Source of the DNA: Candidatus Limadaptatus stercoravium
GTDB lineage: Bacteria > Bacillota > Clostridia > Christensenellales > CAG-917
NCBI GenBank assembly: GCA_018710835.1
Contig: DVJC01000051.1
Coordinates: 1 to 32,949, forward strand
DNA length: 32,949 nucleotides
Reading direction: 5' to 3'
Part shown: positions 1 to 7,763 of the stretch, one piece after another
Layout of the letters: each line of letters opens with the position of its first letter
Position numbering within the stretch: position 1 is the first letter of the stretch
Translations under genes and position numbers: made by a program
The notes under the pieces: model-generated
Databases searched by the model: none
Seen by the model: the letters and a program-made list of their open reading frames with translations, nothing else
What the model was told of the DNA's origin: nothing

Positions 1-8
1 ATATGGAT

Positions 9-75
9 ACCTCTCGTGTGTTTTATTTGCGGCTTGCGAATCCGCCTTTATTATACACGAGAGGTTCTTTTTTTC
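9..75 (+). terminator. Hairpin with 11-bp perfect stem and T-tract
   Basis: Bases 9-19 and 55-65 are perfect reverse complements. An inner stem, GCGG at 29-32 with CCGC at 42-45, sits inside the loop. A T-rich tract follows at 65-75 on the plus strand, so this reads as an intrinsic terminator for a plus-strand gene lying left of the window. The loop is long for a terminator, so a mobile or repeat-derived palindrome is an alternative. Confidence 0.5.
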
Positions 76-102
76 TACTCACCGCTAAAGCTATTCCTGC
101 CT

Positions 103-177
103 CACCAGCTTAGCTGGTGGTTATTCCACAATGCAAAGAGCCGTCCTCTGTCCGAAGACGGCTCTTCCAATCGCATT
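103..177 (+). other. Two further hairpins, one possibly a terminator
   Basis: A short stem-loop pairs CACCAG (103-108) with CTGGTG (114-119). A second pairs 136-145 with 157-166, a 10-bp stem of the AAGAGCCGTC type, and AATGC at 130-134 can also pair with GCATT at 173-177. T-runs follow on the plus strand at 176-180 and 184-188, which suits plus-strand termination. On the minus strand no T-run follows, so it is a poor terminator for the small gene at 233-634. Confidence 0.4.
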
Positions 178-232
178 TTTATGATTTTTGCGTTTCCTTT
201 CCCCTTAAACTTTGTTATGCGACATTTTCACT

Positions 233-634
233 TTATTTTTTCTTACGCTTGGCCACCTGTTTAAGCCTGTGTAAGTACCACGCACGCCCCACTTCTATTG
301 CCTTTCTGTTTTCCAACAGAGGACTTATCGTCAATTTGTACTTGCCGTCCACGAATATTCTGTCACAGGAACTGTTTTTCCTGATTTCTATTTTGTCATA
401 TCCGTACTGTTTCTTTATGCCCAAGAAATTAGTGTGTGCGAAATAATCGTCAAAAATCTCCACCTTCCAGTTAAAACCGAACATTCCGAGCACCCAGAGC
501 GCAAACAGCGCAACCGAATACAAAACACACCGAAAATTCCCATCCGCCGTCGTGGTGTTCCCCAACTCCGGAAAAAACTGTATAAAATCATCGTGAAGTA
601 AGCTATCGGGTTTACACTTGCCATAGCGCGACAC
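233..634 (-). CDS. Small membrane protein, function unknown; start uncertain
   Basis: The frame encodes about 133 residues from a GTG. It has one clear hydrophobic segment (about residues 37-55, ALFALWVLGMFGF), then a soluble C-terminal part containing FNWKVEIFDDYF, NFLGIKKQYGYDKIEI and a basic tail ending KRKKK. Segments of the pattern 'I-DDYF-RNLFG-KKYKY' occur in small uncharacterised Bacillota membrane proteins (DUF6560-like, from memory). The GTG has no convincing ribosome site. The same frame stays open upstream to about 776 and encodes hydrophobic and then EEVYSATSEV-like sequence, but contains no ATG, GTG or TTG before the stop. The start may therefore be missing, shifted by an indel, or non-standard. 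It could be a 5'-damaged gene. Confidence 0.45.
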   Translation of the reverse strand: MSRYGKCKPDSLLHDDFIQFFPELGNTTTADGNFRCVLYSVALFALWVLGMFGFNWKVEIFDDYFAHTNFLGIKKQYGYDKIEIRKNSSCDRIFVDGKYKLTISPLLENRKAIEVGRAWYLHRLKQVAKRKKK

Positions 635-723
635 CTCGGATGTTGCCGAATATACCTCTTCTTGTCGGCGGCCTCCTGCTTGAAGACAAGCATGTATTTC
701 AATGCAGAAACAAGCAAATACAG

Positions 724-757
724 AAATAAAAAAGGCCTTGAACCAAAATTCAAAGGC
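724..757 (-). terminator. Intrinsic terminator of the LRR lipoprotein gene
   Basis: Read on the minus strand, GCCTTTGAA (749-757) pairs with TTCAAGGC (735-742) with one bulged T, and CTTTTTTATTT follows at 724-734. It lies about 80 bases past the stop of the lipoprotein gene at 836. Confidence 0.7.
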
Positions 758-835
758 GTCTGCAAAAAGTCCGTTTTAATTGAGATATAGGAGAAAAATC
801 AATGGATACTACTGTTCAAAAGTGTTCGGGCGAGG

Positions 836-1435
836 TTAAGCAAACGCCCAATCTCCTATGCTCGTCACGCTGTTCCCTATGGTCACGGACGTCAAACCGG
901 TACACCTCGAGAAGGCATAACTTCCTATGCTCGTCACGCCGTTCCCTATGGTCACGGACGTCAAGCCGCCGCAACCACGGAAGGCATCATCCCCTATGCT
1001 CGTCACGCTGTCCGGGATAGTAACGGACGTCAAGCCAGTGCAACCCGAGAAGGCATCATTACCTATGCTCGCAACCGGCAAGCCTTTGTAGGTGGAAGGG
1101 ATCGTCACTTCAGTCAAACCACCGGTAACATAGGTATAACCCGACAATATATAATACGATTGATCACTGCTGAGCGTAAACACCAATTCCGACGCAGGAT
1201 CCTCTCCTTGCGACGGATCGTCCGTTCCGGGATCTTCACCGCCGGGATTATCTCCCGGATTTTCGTCACCGGGTGTTTCATCACCGGGATTATCTCCCGG
1301 AATTTCAGTGCCGGGATTCTCACCGCCCGGAGTTTGTTGTCCGGAAGTGCCGCTGTCATTGCAGGCGGCGAGAATGCCGACCGCAAGCACAAGACACAGA
1401 ATTAGTGCCGCAACCAGCCACAGCTTCCTTTTCAT
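836..1435 (-). CDS. Lipoprotein with BspA-type leucine-rich repeats (short)
   Basis: This is a 199-residue secreted lipoprotein. Residues 1-24 form a signal peptide ending in the lipobox LAAC, with C25 as the lipidated cysteine. Residues 35-80 are an acidic Gly/Pro linker built from GDNPGDE-like units, a likely cell-wall spacer. After a short beta-rich stretch (82-125) come about three 23-residue repeats of the form [20 protein letters not shown], the BspA/LRR_5 type found on surface proteins of gut bacteria. The ATG has GGGGAGG five bases upstream. The protein stops at GDWAFA, in the middle of a repeat, whereas relatives usually have many more repeats and a C-terminal cap. It is probably shortened by repeat recombination or by a rearrangement at its 3' end. 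The ligand is unknown. Confidence 0.8.
   Translation of the reverse strand: MKRKLWLVAALILCLVLAVGILAACNDSGTSGQQTPGGENPGTEIPGDNPGDETPGDENPGDNPGGEDPGTDDPSQGEDPASELVFTLSSDQSYYILSGYTYVTGGLTEVTIPSTYKGLPVASIGNDAFSGCTGLTSVTIPDSVTSIGDDAFRGCGGLTSVTIGNGVTSIGSYAFSRCTGLTSVTIGNSVTSIGDWAFA
841..1110. repeat. 69-bp tandem repeats encoding the LRR units
   Basis: The string CTATGCTCG (plus strand) starts at 856, 925, 994 and 1063, a period of exactly 69 bases or 23 codons. The first three units are almost identical around this point, and the fourth diverges after it. The near identity of the DNA favours slippage or unequal recombination, which fits the abrupt end of the gene. Confidence 0.85.
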
Positions 1436-1490
1436 GACTACCTCCCCGGAGCGAAAAACCGCCCTCGTTTATTTCATTCCAGCCCCTGTT

Positions 1491-1527
1491 TTCGGTGTGC
1501 TAAACGCGTGATACAAGGTACACCGAA
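1491..1527. other. Inverted repeat in the lipoprotein 5' leader
   Basis: TTCGGTGT (1491-1498) and ACACCGAA (1520-1527) are perfect 8-bp reverse complements. They fall between the promoter at 1586-1613 and the start codon at 1435, so they would form a stem-loop in the roughly 140-base leader RNA. Its role is unknown. Confidence 0.4.
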
Positions 1528-1585
1528 TATAGCCCCGATGTGTTTTTCCGCACAAAAAATACATCAAAGACGATCAGCATATATG

Positions 1586-1613
1586 ATTATAGCATTGTTT
1601 TGTCGATTTTCAA
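1586..1613 (-). promoter_or_regulatory. Sigma-70-type promoter of the LRR lipoprotein, inside an inverted repeat
   Basis: On the minus strand TTGAAA (1608-1613) is 16 bases from a perfect TATAAT (1586-1591). A 7-bp inverted repeat, AGCATTG at 1591-1597 and CAATGCT at 1611-1617, covers both promoter elements and could be a repressor site. A second palindrome upstream pairs GTGTGTA (1643-1649) with TACACAC (1653-1659). Confidence 0.7.
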
Positions 1614-1681
1614 TGCTAAAACATTGGCTTATCGCAACAGATGTGTGTATGGTACACACTATATCATATTCGATGTACTTT

Positions 1682-1702
1682 TTTTCGCGGTGGGAGCCGC
1701 GT
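1682..1702. other. Hairpin just past the GH13 stop codon
   Basis: CGCGG and CCGCG pair around a six-base loop directly after the stop of the gene ending at 1706. T-runs lie on both sides on the plus strand, so on the minus strand the stem is flanked by A-runs. It is therefore not a canonical terminator for the glycogen operon. It may be a 3' end-stabilising hairpin after processing. Confidence 0.35.
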
Positions 1703-1705
1703 TTT

Positions 1706-3523
1706 TCAGTTGAGGGAGTAGGCGACGGCGCATGCCGAGAGAGGCGGTATGGCGAGGGTGTCTACAGTGTCGCCGGTGAAGGCGTCGAGGGCGTTCACGT
1801 CGCGGTAGATTGTGTGGAAGCAGGGGTTGTAGTAGGTGCGGAGGACGTCCTTGCCGGCCTCGGACACGCGCTCGAAGACGGTGAGGTCGCTGTCGTCCAG
1901 GAAGCGCAGCGTGCCGCGGAGGGCGTTCGCGTTCCTGCGGCGGAGCTCGCCGAGGGCGCGGTAGTGCCCGACGAGGTCGTCGTCCTCTCTGCCCCAGGGG
2001 TAAGTCGCGCGGTTGAGAGGGTCCTCGAAGCCCTGCACTCCCGCCTCGTCACCGTAATAGACGCAGGGGACGCCGGGCAGAGTGTATTGCAGGATCGCCG
2101 CCGCTTTCAGGCGGAGTTTCGCAAAGGCGTAGTACTCGTCCGAAAGTCTGTACGCCCTGCGTTCCGCCTTGGAGTACGGCGCTTCCGCTCCGGAAAGCGC
2201 GGTGAGAGCGCGCACGGTATCATGGGAGCCTATGAGCGTGAAGCACACGTCCATGCTCTCTTTGGGATAGTGCTCCGCAATGAGCGTGACCGCGTCGCGG
2301 AAACCTTCGCGGTCGCCTTTCATGATGAGGTCGAATACGGCGCGGCGGAAGGGATAGTTCATCACGCCGTCCAACTCGTCGCCCATGAAATAGGGGCGCC
2401 ACGTGCCGTAGCTGACCTTGTCCGACGCATCCTCCCACACCTCGCCTATGACGAGCGCGTCCTTGTCCGCACGGCGGATCTTCGCACACAACTCTTCCGT
2501 AAAACCGGTGGGCAGCTCGTCCACCACGTCCAAACGCCAGCCGTCCGCGCCGGCTTTCGTCCACTTGTCTATCACGCCGCCTTTGCCGAGCACGAGGGAG
2601 CGGAAGCCCTTTGCGTCCTTGTTGACGGTGGGCACGACGGTGGAGCCCCACCAGCAGTGGTAGCTGTCCGGATAGTCGTAGAAGGTGTACCAATCGTAGT
2701 AGGGCGACTGCTTGCTCTGATACGCCCCCACGCTGTCGAAATTGCCGAATTTGTTGAAGTAGACGCTGTCCGCGCCGGTATGGTTGAACACGCCGTCCAG
2801 CACGACGCGCATGCCGCGCCCGTGCGCCTCGGCGCACAACTTTTTCACGCCCTCGTCGCCGCCGAAGAGTTCATCCGCGCGCATATAGTCCGCCGTGTCG
2901 TAGCGGTGGTTGCTGGAAGAGAGAAAGACGGGAGAGAGATAAAGCGTGGTGACGCCAAGCTCCGCGAGATAATCAAGCCGCGAGATGACGCCCTCCGCGT
3001 TGCCGCCGAAGAAGTCGTCCGCGCGGTAGTCCTGCCCCTCCTCCGCGATGTCGGGAAGGTCGTACCAGTCCGCGTGCAGTCTGCCCTTTTTGCGGAAATC
3101 CGGCGTCCCTTCGCGCGCGAAACGGTCGGCGAAGATCTGATACACGACGCCGCTTTTTGCCCAATCAGGGGTTTTATATGCTCTTTTCGTCACGGTAAGC
3201 TGCCATTCCGGCAACCATTCGCCGCATACGGCGCAGCCGCCCCGACCTCTGCCGTAATAAGACGTCCTGCCCCCGGACACGCTCTCGAAGCGGTAGTACC
3301 ACAGCCCCGCGACGGGGGCGGTCACGCTCCCCTCGTACACAATGTCGTCCCCTTCGAAACGCGCGAACCGAAGATCGGAGCGGAACTCCTCCGCCCCCCT
3401 GCGCAGGATGACGGTGACCTTGTCCGCGCTCTCCGCCGCGGGCAGCGCGAACCTGAACGCGACAGGCTCTCCCGCGACCGCCGCGCCGTAGGGCGTCTTG
3501 TCTTTCAGCGGATCGTAATGCAT
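1706..3523 (-). CDS. GH13 alpha-glucan hydrolase (neopullulanase/maltogenic amylase type)
   Basis: This is a 605-residue intracellular glycoside hydrolase of family 13; no signal peptide is seen. Residues 1-110 form a beta-sandwich domain of the CBM34 type that precedes the barrel in neopullulanase and cyclomaltodextrinase enzymes. The four GH13 regions are present: DGVFNHTG at 243-250; DGWRLD at 327-332 with nucleophile D332; GEVWE with acid/base E361; and SHDT at 433-436, with Ser where Asn is more usual. It probably cleaves alpha-1,4 (perhaps also alpha-1,6) bonds in maltodextrins released from glycogen. AAGGAGG lies four bases before the ATG. It is the last gene of the glg operon, 136 bases after glgP. 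The exact specificity cannot be told from sequence alone. Confidence 0.88.
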   Translation of the reverse strand: MHYDPLKDKTPYGAAVAGEPVAFRFALPAAESADKVTVILRRGAEEFRSDLRFARFEGDDIVYEGSVTAPVAGLWYYRFESVSGGRTSYYGRGRGGCAVCGEWLPEWQLTVTKRAYKTPDWAKSGVVYQIFADRFAREGTPDFRKKGRLHADWYDLPDIAEEGQDYRADDFFGGNAEGVISRLDYLAELGVTTLYLSPVFLSSSNHRYDTADYMRADELFGGDEGVKKLCAEAHGRGMRVVLDGVFNHTGADSVYFNKFGNFDSVGAYQSKQSPYYDWYTFYDYPDSYHCWWGSTVVPTVNKDAKGFRSLVLGKGGVIDKWTKAGADGWRLDVVDELPTGFTEELCAKIRRADKDALVIGEVWEDASDKVSYGTWRPYFMGDELDGVMNYPFRRAVFDLIMKGDREGFRDAVTLIAEHYPKESMDVCFTLIGSHDTVRALTALSGAEAPYSKAERRAYRLSDEYYAFAKLRLKAAAILQYTLPGVPCVYYGDEAGVQGFEDPLNRATYPWGREDDDLVGHYRALGELRRRNANALRGTLRFLDDSDLTVFERVSEAGKDVLRTYYNPCFHTIYRDVNALDAFTGDTVDTLAIPPLSACAVAYSLN

Positions 3524-3604
3524 ATTTCCTCCTTCCGGGCTTCCGGCTCCGTCATGCCGGGCGGATACGCCGCGCCCGTCCGACCGTCATGCCGCGGACG
3601 GCGC

Positions 3605-3654
3605 CCGCGCATTTATGCGCGGATTAAGATACGCGCCGCATTGCTGCGGCGCGT
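3605..3654. other. Two GC-rich intercistronic hairpins (glgP to GH13)
   Basis: A perfect 10-bp stem pairs 3631-3640 with 3645-3654 around TTGC. Next to it, CCGCGCAT (3605-3612) pairs with ATGCGCGG (3615-3622). Neither is followed by a T-run on the minus strand, so they look like mRNA-processing or stability elements rather than terminators. Confidence 0.5.
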
Positions 3655-3659
3655 GACGT

Positions 3660-6089
3660 TCATTTGACTTTCTGCACGCCCCATATCCTGTCGGCGTATT
3701 CCTTGACCGCCCTGTCCGCGGCGAAGAAGCCTGCCTTGGCGATGTTGATGAGGGACATCCTGTTCCACCTCTCGGCGTCGCGGTAGACCTCGTCCACCTT
3801 CCGCTGTATGTCGCAGTAGGACGCGAAGTCCGCCAGCACCATATATCCGTCCGGCGTGCCTCCCCTGCCGATCGTGAGACTGTCCGCTATCTCGGAGAAG
3901 TTCACTCCGCCGATGCCGTGGCGCAGCGCGTCGATGACGCGTTTGATCCTGGGGTCGGTCTGATAGTAGTGCGTGGGATTGTATCCCTTGCGCCACAGCT
4001 CCTGCACTTCCTCGGCGAGCAGACCGAAGAGGAAGATGTTCTCGTCGCCGACTTCCTCGTGGATCTCCACATTCGCACCGTCCATAGTGCCCACGGTGAG
4101 CGCGCCGTTGATCATGAACTTCATGTTGCCCGTGCCGCTTGCCTCCTTGCCCGCGATGGAGATCTGCTCGCTCACTTCCGCCGCCGGCATGATGAGCTCC
4201 GCAAGCGTGACGCGGTAGTTTTCGAGGAAGACGACCTTGATCTTGCCTTTCACGTCGGGATCGTTGTTGATGACTTTGCCCAGCGTGCATATGAGGCGTA
4301 TGATCTGCTTCGCCATATAGTAGGCGGAGGCGGCCTTCGCACCGAACACGAAAGTGCGCGGCTTTATGTCGAGGTTCGGATTTTCCTTTATTCGGAAGTA
4401 GAGGTCGAGGATGTGCAGCGCGTTGAGCAGCTGGCGCTTGTACTCGTGCAATCTCTTGACCTGCACGTCGAAGATGGAGTCCGGATCCACGTCCACGCCG
4501 TTCGCTTCCTTGATGTAGGCGGCGAGGCGGACCTTGTTGTCGCGTTTGATGGCGGCGAGCTTTTTCAGCACGTCGGAATCTCCCATATACCGCTGCAGAT
4601 CCTTGAGCTTGTCCGCGTCGGTGAGCCACTTGTCGCCGATGAGTTCGGTGATGAGCGCCGCAAGCTCCGGATTCGCCTCCGCCACCCAGCGGCGGTGCGT
4701 GATGCCGTTGGTGACGTTGGTGAACTTCTCGGGGTGCATGGCGTAGTAGTCGCGGAACACGTCGTGTTTGAGTATGTCCGAATGCAGCGCGCTGACGCCG
4801 TTGATGGTGTGCGAAGTGACGAGGCACAGATTCGCCATCTTGATCTGTCCGTCCGAGAGGATCGCGTTGCGCGTGACGGCTTCCCAGTTGGAGGGGAAGA
4901 ACTGCCACAGTTCCCCCACGAAACGCTGGTTGATCTCGTGCACGATCTGGTATATGCGCGGCAGCAGCGTCTGGAAAAGATCCTGCGGCCACTTCTCCAG
5001 CGCCTCCGCCATGACGGTGTGGTTGGTGTAGGAAATGCAGCCCGTGGTGATGTCCCACGCCTTTTCCCAGCTCATGCCGTACTCGTCGAGCAGGATGCGC
5101 ATAAGCTCCGGGATGCAGAGCGTCGGATGGGTGTCGTTGATGTGGATGGCAACGCAGTCCGCGAGGTTGTCCAGCGACGGATTGGTCTGCAAATGCCTCT
5201 TGATTATGCTCTGAATGGACGCGGAAACGAAGAAATACTGCTGCTTGAGCCTGAGCGACTTGCCCTCGATGTGGTCGTCGGCGGGATAAAGCACCTTGGA
5301 GATGGACTCCGCCATTGCCTTGGCGGACATCGCCTTGACGTACTCTCCGCGCGAGAACATGGACATATCGAAGTCCACAGGAGCCTTGGACGACCACAGC
5401 CTGATGCGGTTGACCGCGTCGGTGCGGTAGCCGGAGATGTTCATGTCGTAAGGTACGGCGAGCACGGTGGTGTAATCGCGCTGACGCACGGTGAGCTTAC
5501 CGTTTTCCCAATACTCGTCCACCACTCCGCCGAACTTGACCTCGTAAGTTTCCTCGGGACGCGGCGAGAGCCACACGCTGCCCATTTTCAGCCATTCATC
5601 GGGCTGTTCGAGCTGCCAGCCGTCCACGATGACCTGCTTGAAGATGCCGTAGTCGTACATGATGGAGAAGCCGCTCGCCGCATATCCTTCGGACGTGAGC
5701 GCGTCCATGTACGCCGCGGCGAGTCTGCCCAGACCTCCGTTGCCCAGTCCCGCGTCGGGCTCGAAAGCGTAAAGCTCCTCGATGTCCGCGCCGAGATCCT
5801 TGACCGCCGCCGCCACCTGATCGGTTATGCCCATGTTGAAAAGGTGGTTCTTGAGAGATCTGCCCAGCAGGAACTCCATGGACATGTAGTAGACCTGCTT
5901 TGCGTTCTGCTCGCGCACTCTCTTCTTGAAGTTCACGCGCGTCTGCGTGAGAAGATCGCGCACGCATATGCACGTCGCCTGATAAAGCTGAGTCTTGCTT
6001 GCCTCCTCGGGCTTGACGCCGAAGTATCTTGCCATGAGGGAAACGATCTGATTTCTGAATTCTTTTGCCGTTACGTTGAATGCTGCCAT
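3660..6089 (-). CDS. glgP: Glycogen/maltodextrin phosphorylase
   Basis: This 809-residue enzyme is a GT35 phosphorylase. It removes glucose from the non-reducing ends of glycogen or maltodextrin with phosphate, giving glucose 1-phosphate. The glucan and PLP-binding signature GLGNGGLGRLAA is at 114-125. The pyridoxal phosphate lysine is K657 in EASGTGNMKF, followed by NGALTVGTMDGANVE. The length matches full-size bacterial phosphorylases, and the N terminus starts directly with the catalytic fold, without the long regulatory extension of animal enzymes. GAAGG precedes the ATG. It lies downstream of glgA with a 119-base gap holding a hairpin, in the order synthesis genes first, breakdown genes last. 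Confidence 0.96.
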   Translation of the reverse strand: MAAFNVTAKEFRNQIVSLMARYFGVKPEEASKTQLYQATCICVRDLLTQTRVNFKKRVREQNAKQVYYMSMEFLLGRSLKNHLFNMGITDQVAAAVKDLGADIEELYAFEPDAGLGNGGLGRLAAAYMDALTSEGYAASGFSIMYDYGIFKQVIVDGWQLEQPDEWLKMGSVWLSPRPEETYEVKFGGVVDEYWENGKLTVRQRDYTTVLAVPYDMNISGYRTDAVNRIRLWSSKAPVDFDMSMFSRGEYVKAMSAKAMAESISKVLYPADDHIEGKSLRLKQQYFFVSASIQSIIKRHLQTNPSLDNLADCVAIHINDTHPTLCIPELMRILLDEYGMSWEKAWDITTGCISYTNHTVMAEALEKWPQDLFQTLLPRIYQIVHEINQRFVGELWQFFPSNWEAVTRNAILSDGQIKMANLCLVTSHTINGVSALHSDILKHDVFRDYYAMHPEKFTNVTNGITHRRWVAEANPELAALITELIGDKWLTDADKLKDLQRYMGDSDVLKKLAAIKRDNKVRLAAYIKEANGVDVDPDSIFDVQVKRLHEYKRQLLNALHILDLYFRIKENPNLDIKPRTFVFGAKAASAYYMAKQIIRLICTLGKVINNDPDVKGKIKVVFLENYRVTLAELIMPAAEVSEQISIAGKEASGTGNMKFMINGALTVGTMDGANVEIHEEVGDENIFLFGLLAEEVQELWRKGYNPTHYYQTDPRIKRVIDALRHGIGGVNFSEIADSLTIGRGGTPDGYMVLADFASYCDIQRKVDEVYRDAERWNRMSLINIAKAGFFAADRAVKEYADRIWGVQKVK

Positions 6090-6145
6090 TTTACCTTCTT
6101 TTCTCCCGTTTCCCCCTTCGGGAGAGCGTTTAGTCGATATTGTAC

Positions 6146-6172
6146 GGAGAGCGGAAGCGTCTTCCGCCCTCC
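6146..6172. other. Intercistronic hairpin (glgA to glgP)
   Basis: Bases 6146-6157 pair with 6161-6172 around a CGT loop, 12 pairs with one mismatch. No T-run follows on the minus strand. It is of the same type as the hairpins after glgP. Confidence 0.5.
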
Positions 6173-6208
6173 CGTAAGCCGCGCGCGGCGCGGCGACGCG
6201 GCGCCTTG

Positions 6209-7630
6209 TCAGATGCCGCTGTAAATGTCGATGTACTTCTTTGCCGACACGTCCCAGCCGAAGTCGCTCTTCATGCCGTTAGACACCACCGCCTTCCAGT
6301 TCTCCTTGTCGAAGAAAGTGCCGTAGGCGCGCCACACAGCGTCCAGCATGTCGTAGGCGTTGTAGGTCTTGAACGTGAAGCCCACGCCCGTCTTTTCCAC
6401 GGGATTGTAAGGCTCGACGGTATCTTTCAGCCCGCCCGTTTCGCGCACCACGGGGACGGAGCCGTAGCGCATGGCTATCATCTGGCTCAGTCCGCACGGC
6501 TCGAACTTGGACGGCATGAGGAAGATGTCGCTCGCCGCGTACAGTTTGCTCGCGATGTCGCTGGAGAACTGCAGTATGGCGCGGAACTTGGACGGATACT
6601 GATCCTGCACGCGCTTGATGAGGTTCTCGTACTTCCAGTCCCCGGTGCCCAGCACCACCATCTGCACGTCCGCCTTCATGATCTCGTCTATGACCGCCGC
6701 CACGAGATCCATCCCCTTCTGCTCCGTGAGCCTCGTCACCATGGCTATCATGGGGCGGTTCTCGTCGTAGCCGAGGTCTATCATCTCGCAAAGCCCTTTC
6801 TTGTTGAGCTTCTTTTTGGAGTAGGAGCGCAGGTTGTAGTTTTCAAACAGCGCGCCGTCCGTCTTGGGATCGTAACGCACGGTGTCGATGCCGTTGATCA
6901 CCCCGTGCAGTTTGTATCTGCGCTCCGAAAGTATGCCCTCCAGCCCGTATGAATAGAAGGGATCGAGGATCTCCGTCGCGTAAGTTTCGCTCACCGTCGT
7001 GACTGCGGAGGCAGCCTCTATGCCGCCTTTCATATAGTTCACGCAGCCGTCGTTCATGACGAGGGAATACGCCCATTCGGGCAGTCCCATCACGTCGCCG
7101 AGCAGTTCCGTGCCGTACTTGCCCTGGAACTCGATGTTGTGGATGGTGAACACCGTCCTGATGTTGCGGTACTCCTCCGAGAAGCGGTAGTACACGTCGA
7201 GATAGACGGGAGCGAGCGCGGTGTGCCAGTCGTTGCAGTGCATGACGTCCGGGAAGAATCCGATGAGCGGCAGCACTTCGGGCACCGCCTTGGAAAAGTA
7301 AGCGAACCTCTCGCCGTCGTCGAAGTGTCCGTAGAGCCCGCGGCGCTTGAAATAGAACTCGTTGTCGATGAAGTAATAGGTCACTCCGTCGTACACCGCC
7401 TCGTACACGCCGACATACTGTCTGCGCCAGCTCAGATCCACATAAGTCGAGCCGAGAAAGCGCATCCCGCTCTTGAAAGAGTCCTTTATCTCTTCCTTGT
7501 AGTAAGGAATTATGACGCGCGCGTCGTGACCGAGCTTGTTGAATGCCTTGGGCAGCGCGCCCGCCACGTCGCCGAGTCCCCCCGTCCTTGCGAAGGGCGC
7601 CGCTTCCGACGCCACGAATAAGATTTTCAT
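6209..7630 (-). CDS. glgA: Glycogen synthase (ADP-glucose)
   Basis: This 473-residue GT5 enzyme adds glucose from ADP-glucose to the end of an alpha-1,4 glucan. The N-terminal signature is RTGGLGDV (15-22); the usual residue at position 15 is lysine, so the arginine is a conservative but notable change. HCNDWHT is at 131-137. The second Rossmann domain carries TRLTEQKG (299-306, with R300 and K305) and KFEPCGLSQM (375-384) with the donor-site glutamate E377. The length is normal for the bacterial enzyme. AGGAGG lies five bases before the ATG. The gene follows glgD by 133 GC-rich bases without a T-tract terminator, so co-transcription is likely. Confidence 0.95.
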   Translation of the reverse strand: MKILFVASEAAPFARTGGLGDVAGALPKAFNKLGHDARVIIPYYKEEIKDSFKSGMRFLGSTYVDLSWRRQYVGVYEAVYDGVTYYFIDNEFYFKRRGLYGHFDDGERFAYFSKAVPEVLPLIGFFPDVMHCNDWHTALAPVYLDVYYRFSEEYRNIRTVFTIHNIEFQGKYGTELLGDVMGLPEWAYSLVMNDGCVNYMKGGIEAASAVTTVSETYATEILDPFYSYGLEGILSERRYKLHGVINGIDTVRYDPKTDGALFENYNLRSYSKKKLNKKGLCEMIDLGYDENRPMIAMVTRLTEQKGMDLVAAVIDEIMKADVQMVVLGTGDWKYENLIKRVQDQYPSKFRAILQFSSDIASKLYAASDIFLMPSKFEPCGLSQMIAMRYGSVPVVRETGGLKDTVEPYNPVEKTGVGFTFKTYNAYDMLDAVWRAYGTFFDKENWKAVVSNGMKSDFGWDVSAKKYIDIYSGI

Positions 7631-7763
7631 GCTGACCTCCTGTCGATTTGCTCCGCGGCCGTCCGCCTTCCGCGCGGTCGTCCGCCCCTCCGCCCTCCCG
7701 GCGGATAAATGCTGTCCGCGACGCGGACGTTTGCTCCCGCGCGCGGCGTCCGCCGCGCCGCCG

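Noticed and set aside
802..1020. 72-codon plus-strand frame with a good ribosome site
   Set aside because: Only the first 13 codons lie outside the antisense of the LRR repeats, so no whole gene is present; kept only as a possible breakpoint.
1508..3667. 719-codon plus-strand open frame
   Set aside because: It is antisense to the GH13 gene, which has all catalytic motifs; high-GC third positions leave the opposite strand open.
3918..6224. 768-codon plus-strand open frame
   Set aside because: Antisense to glgP, with no recognisable domain and low-complexity Arg/Val/His composition.
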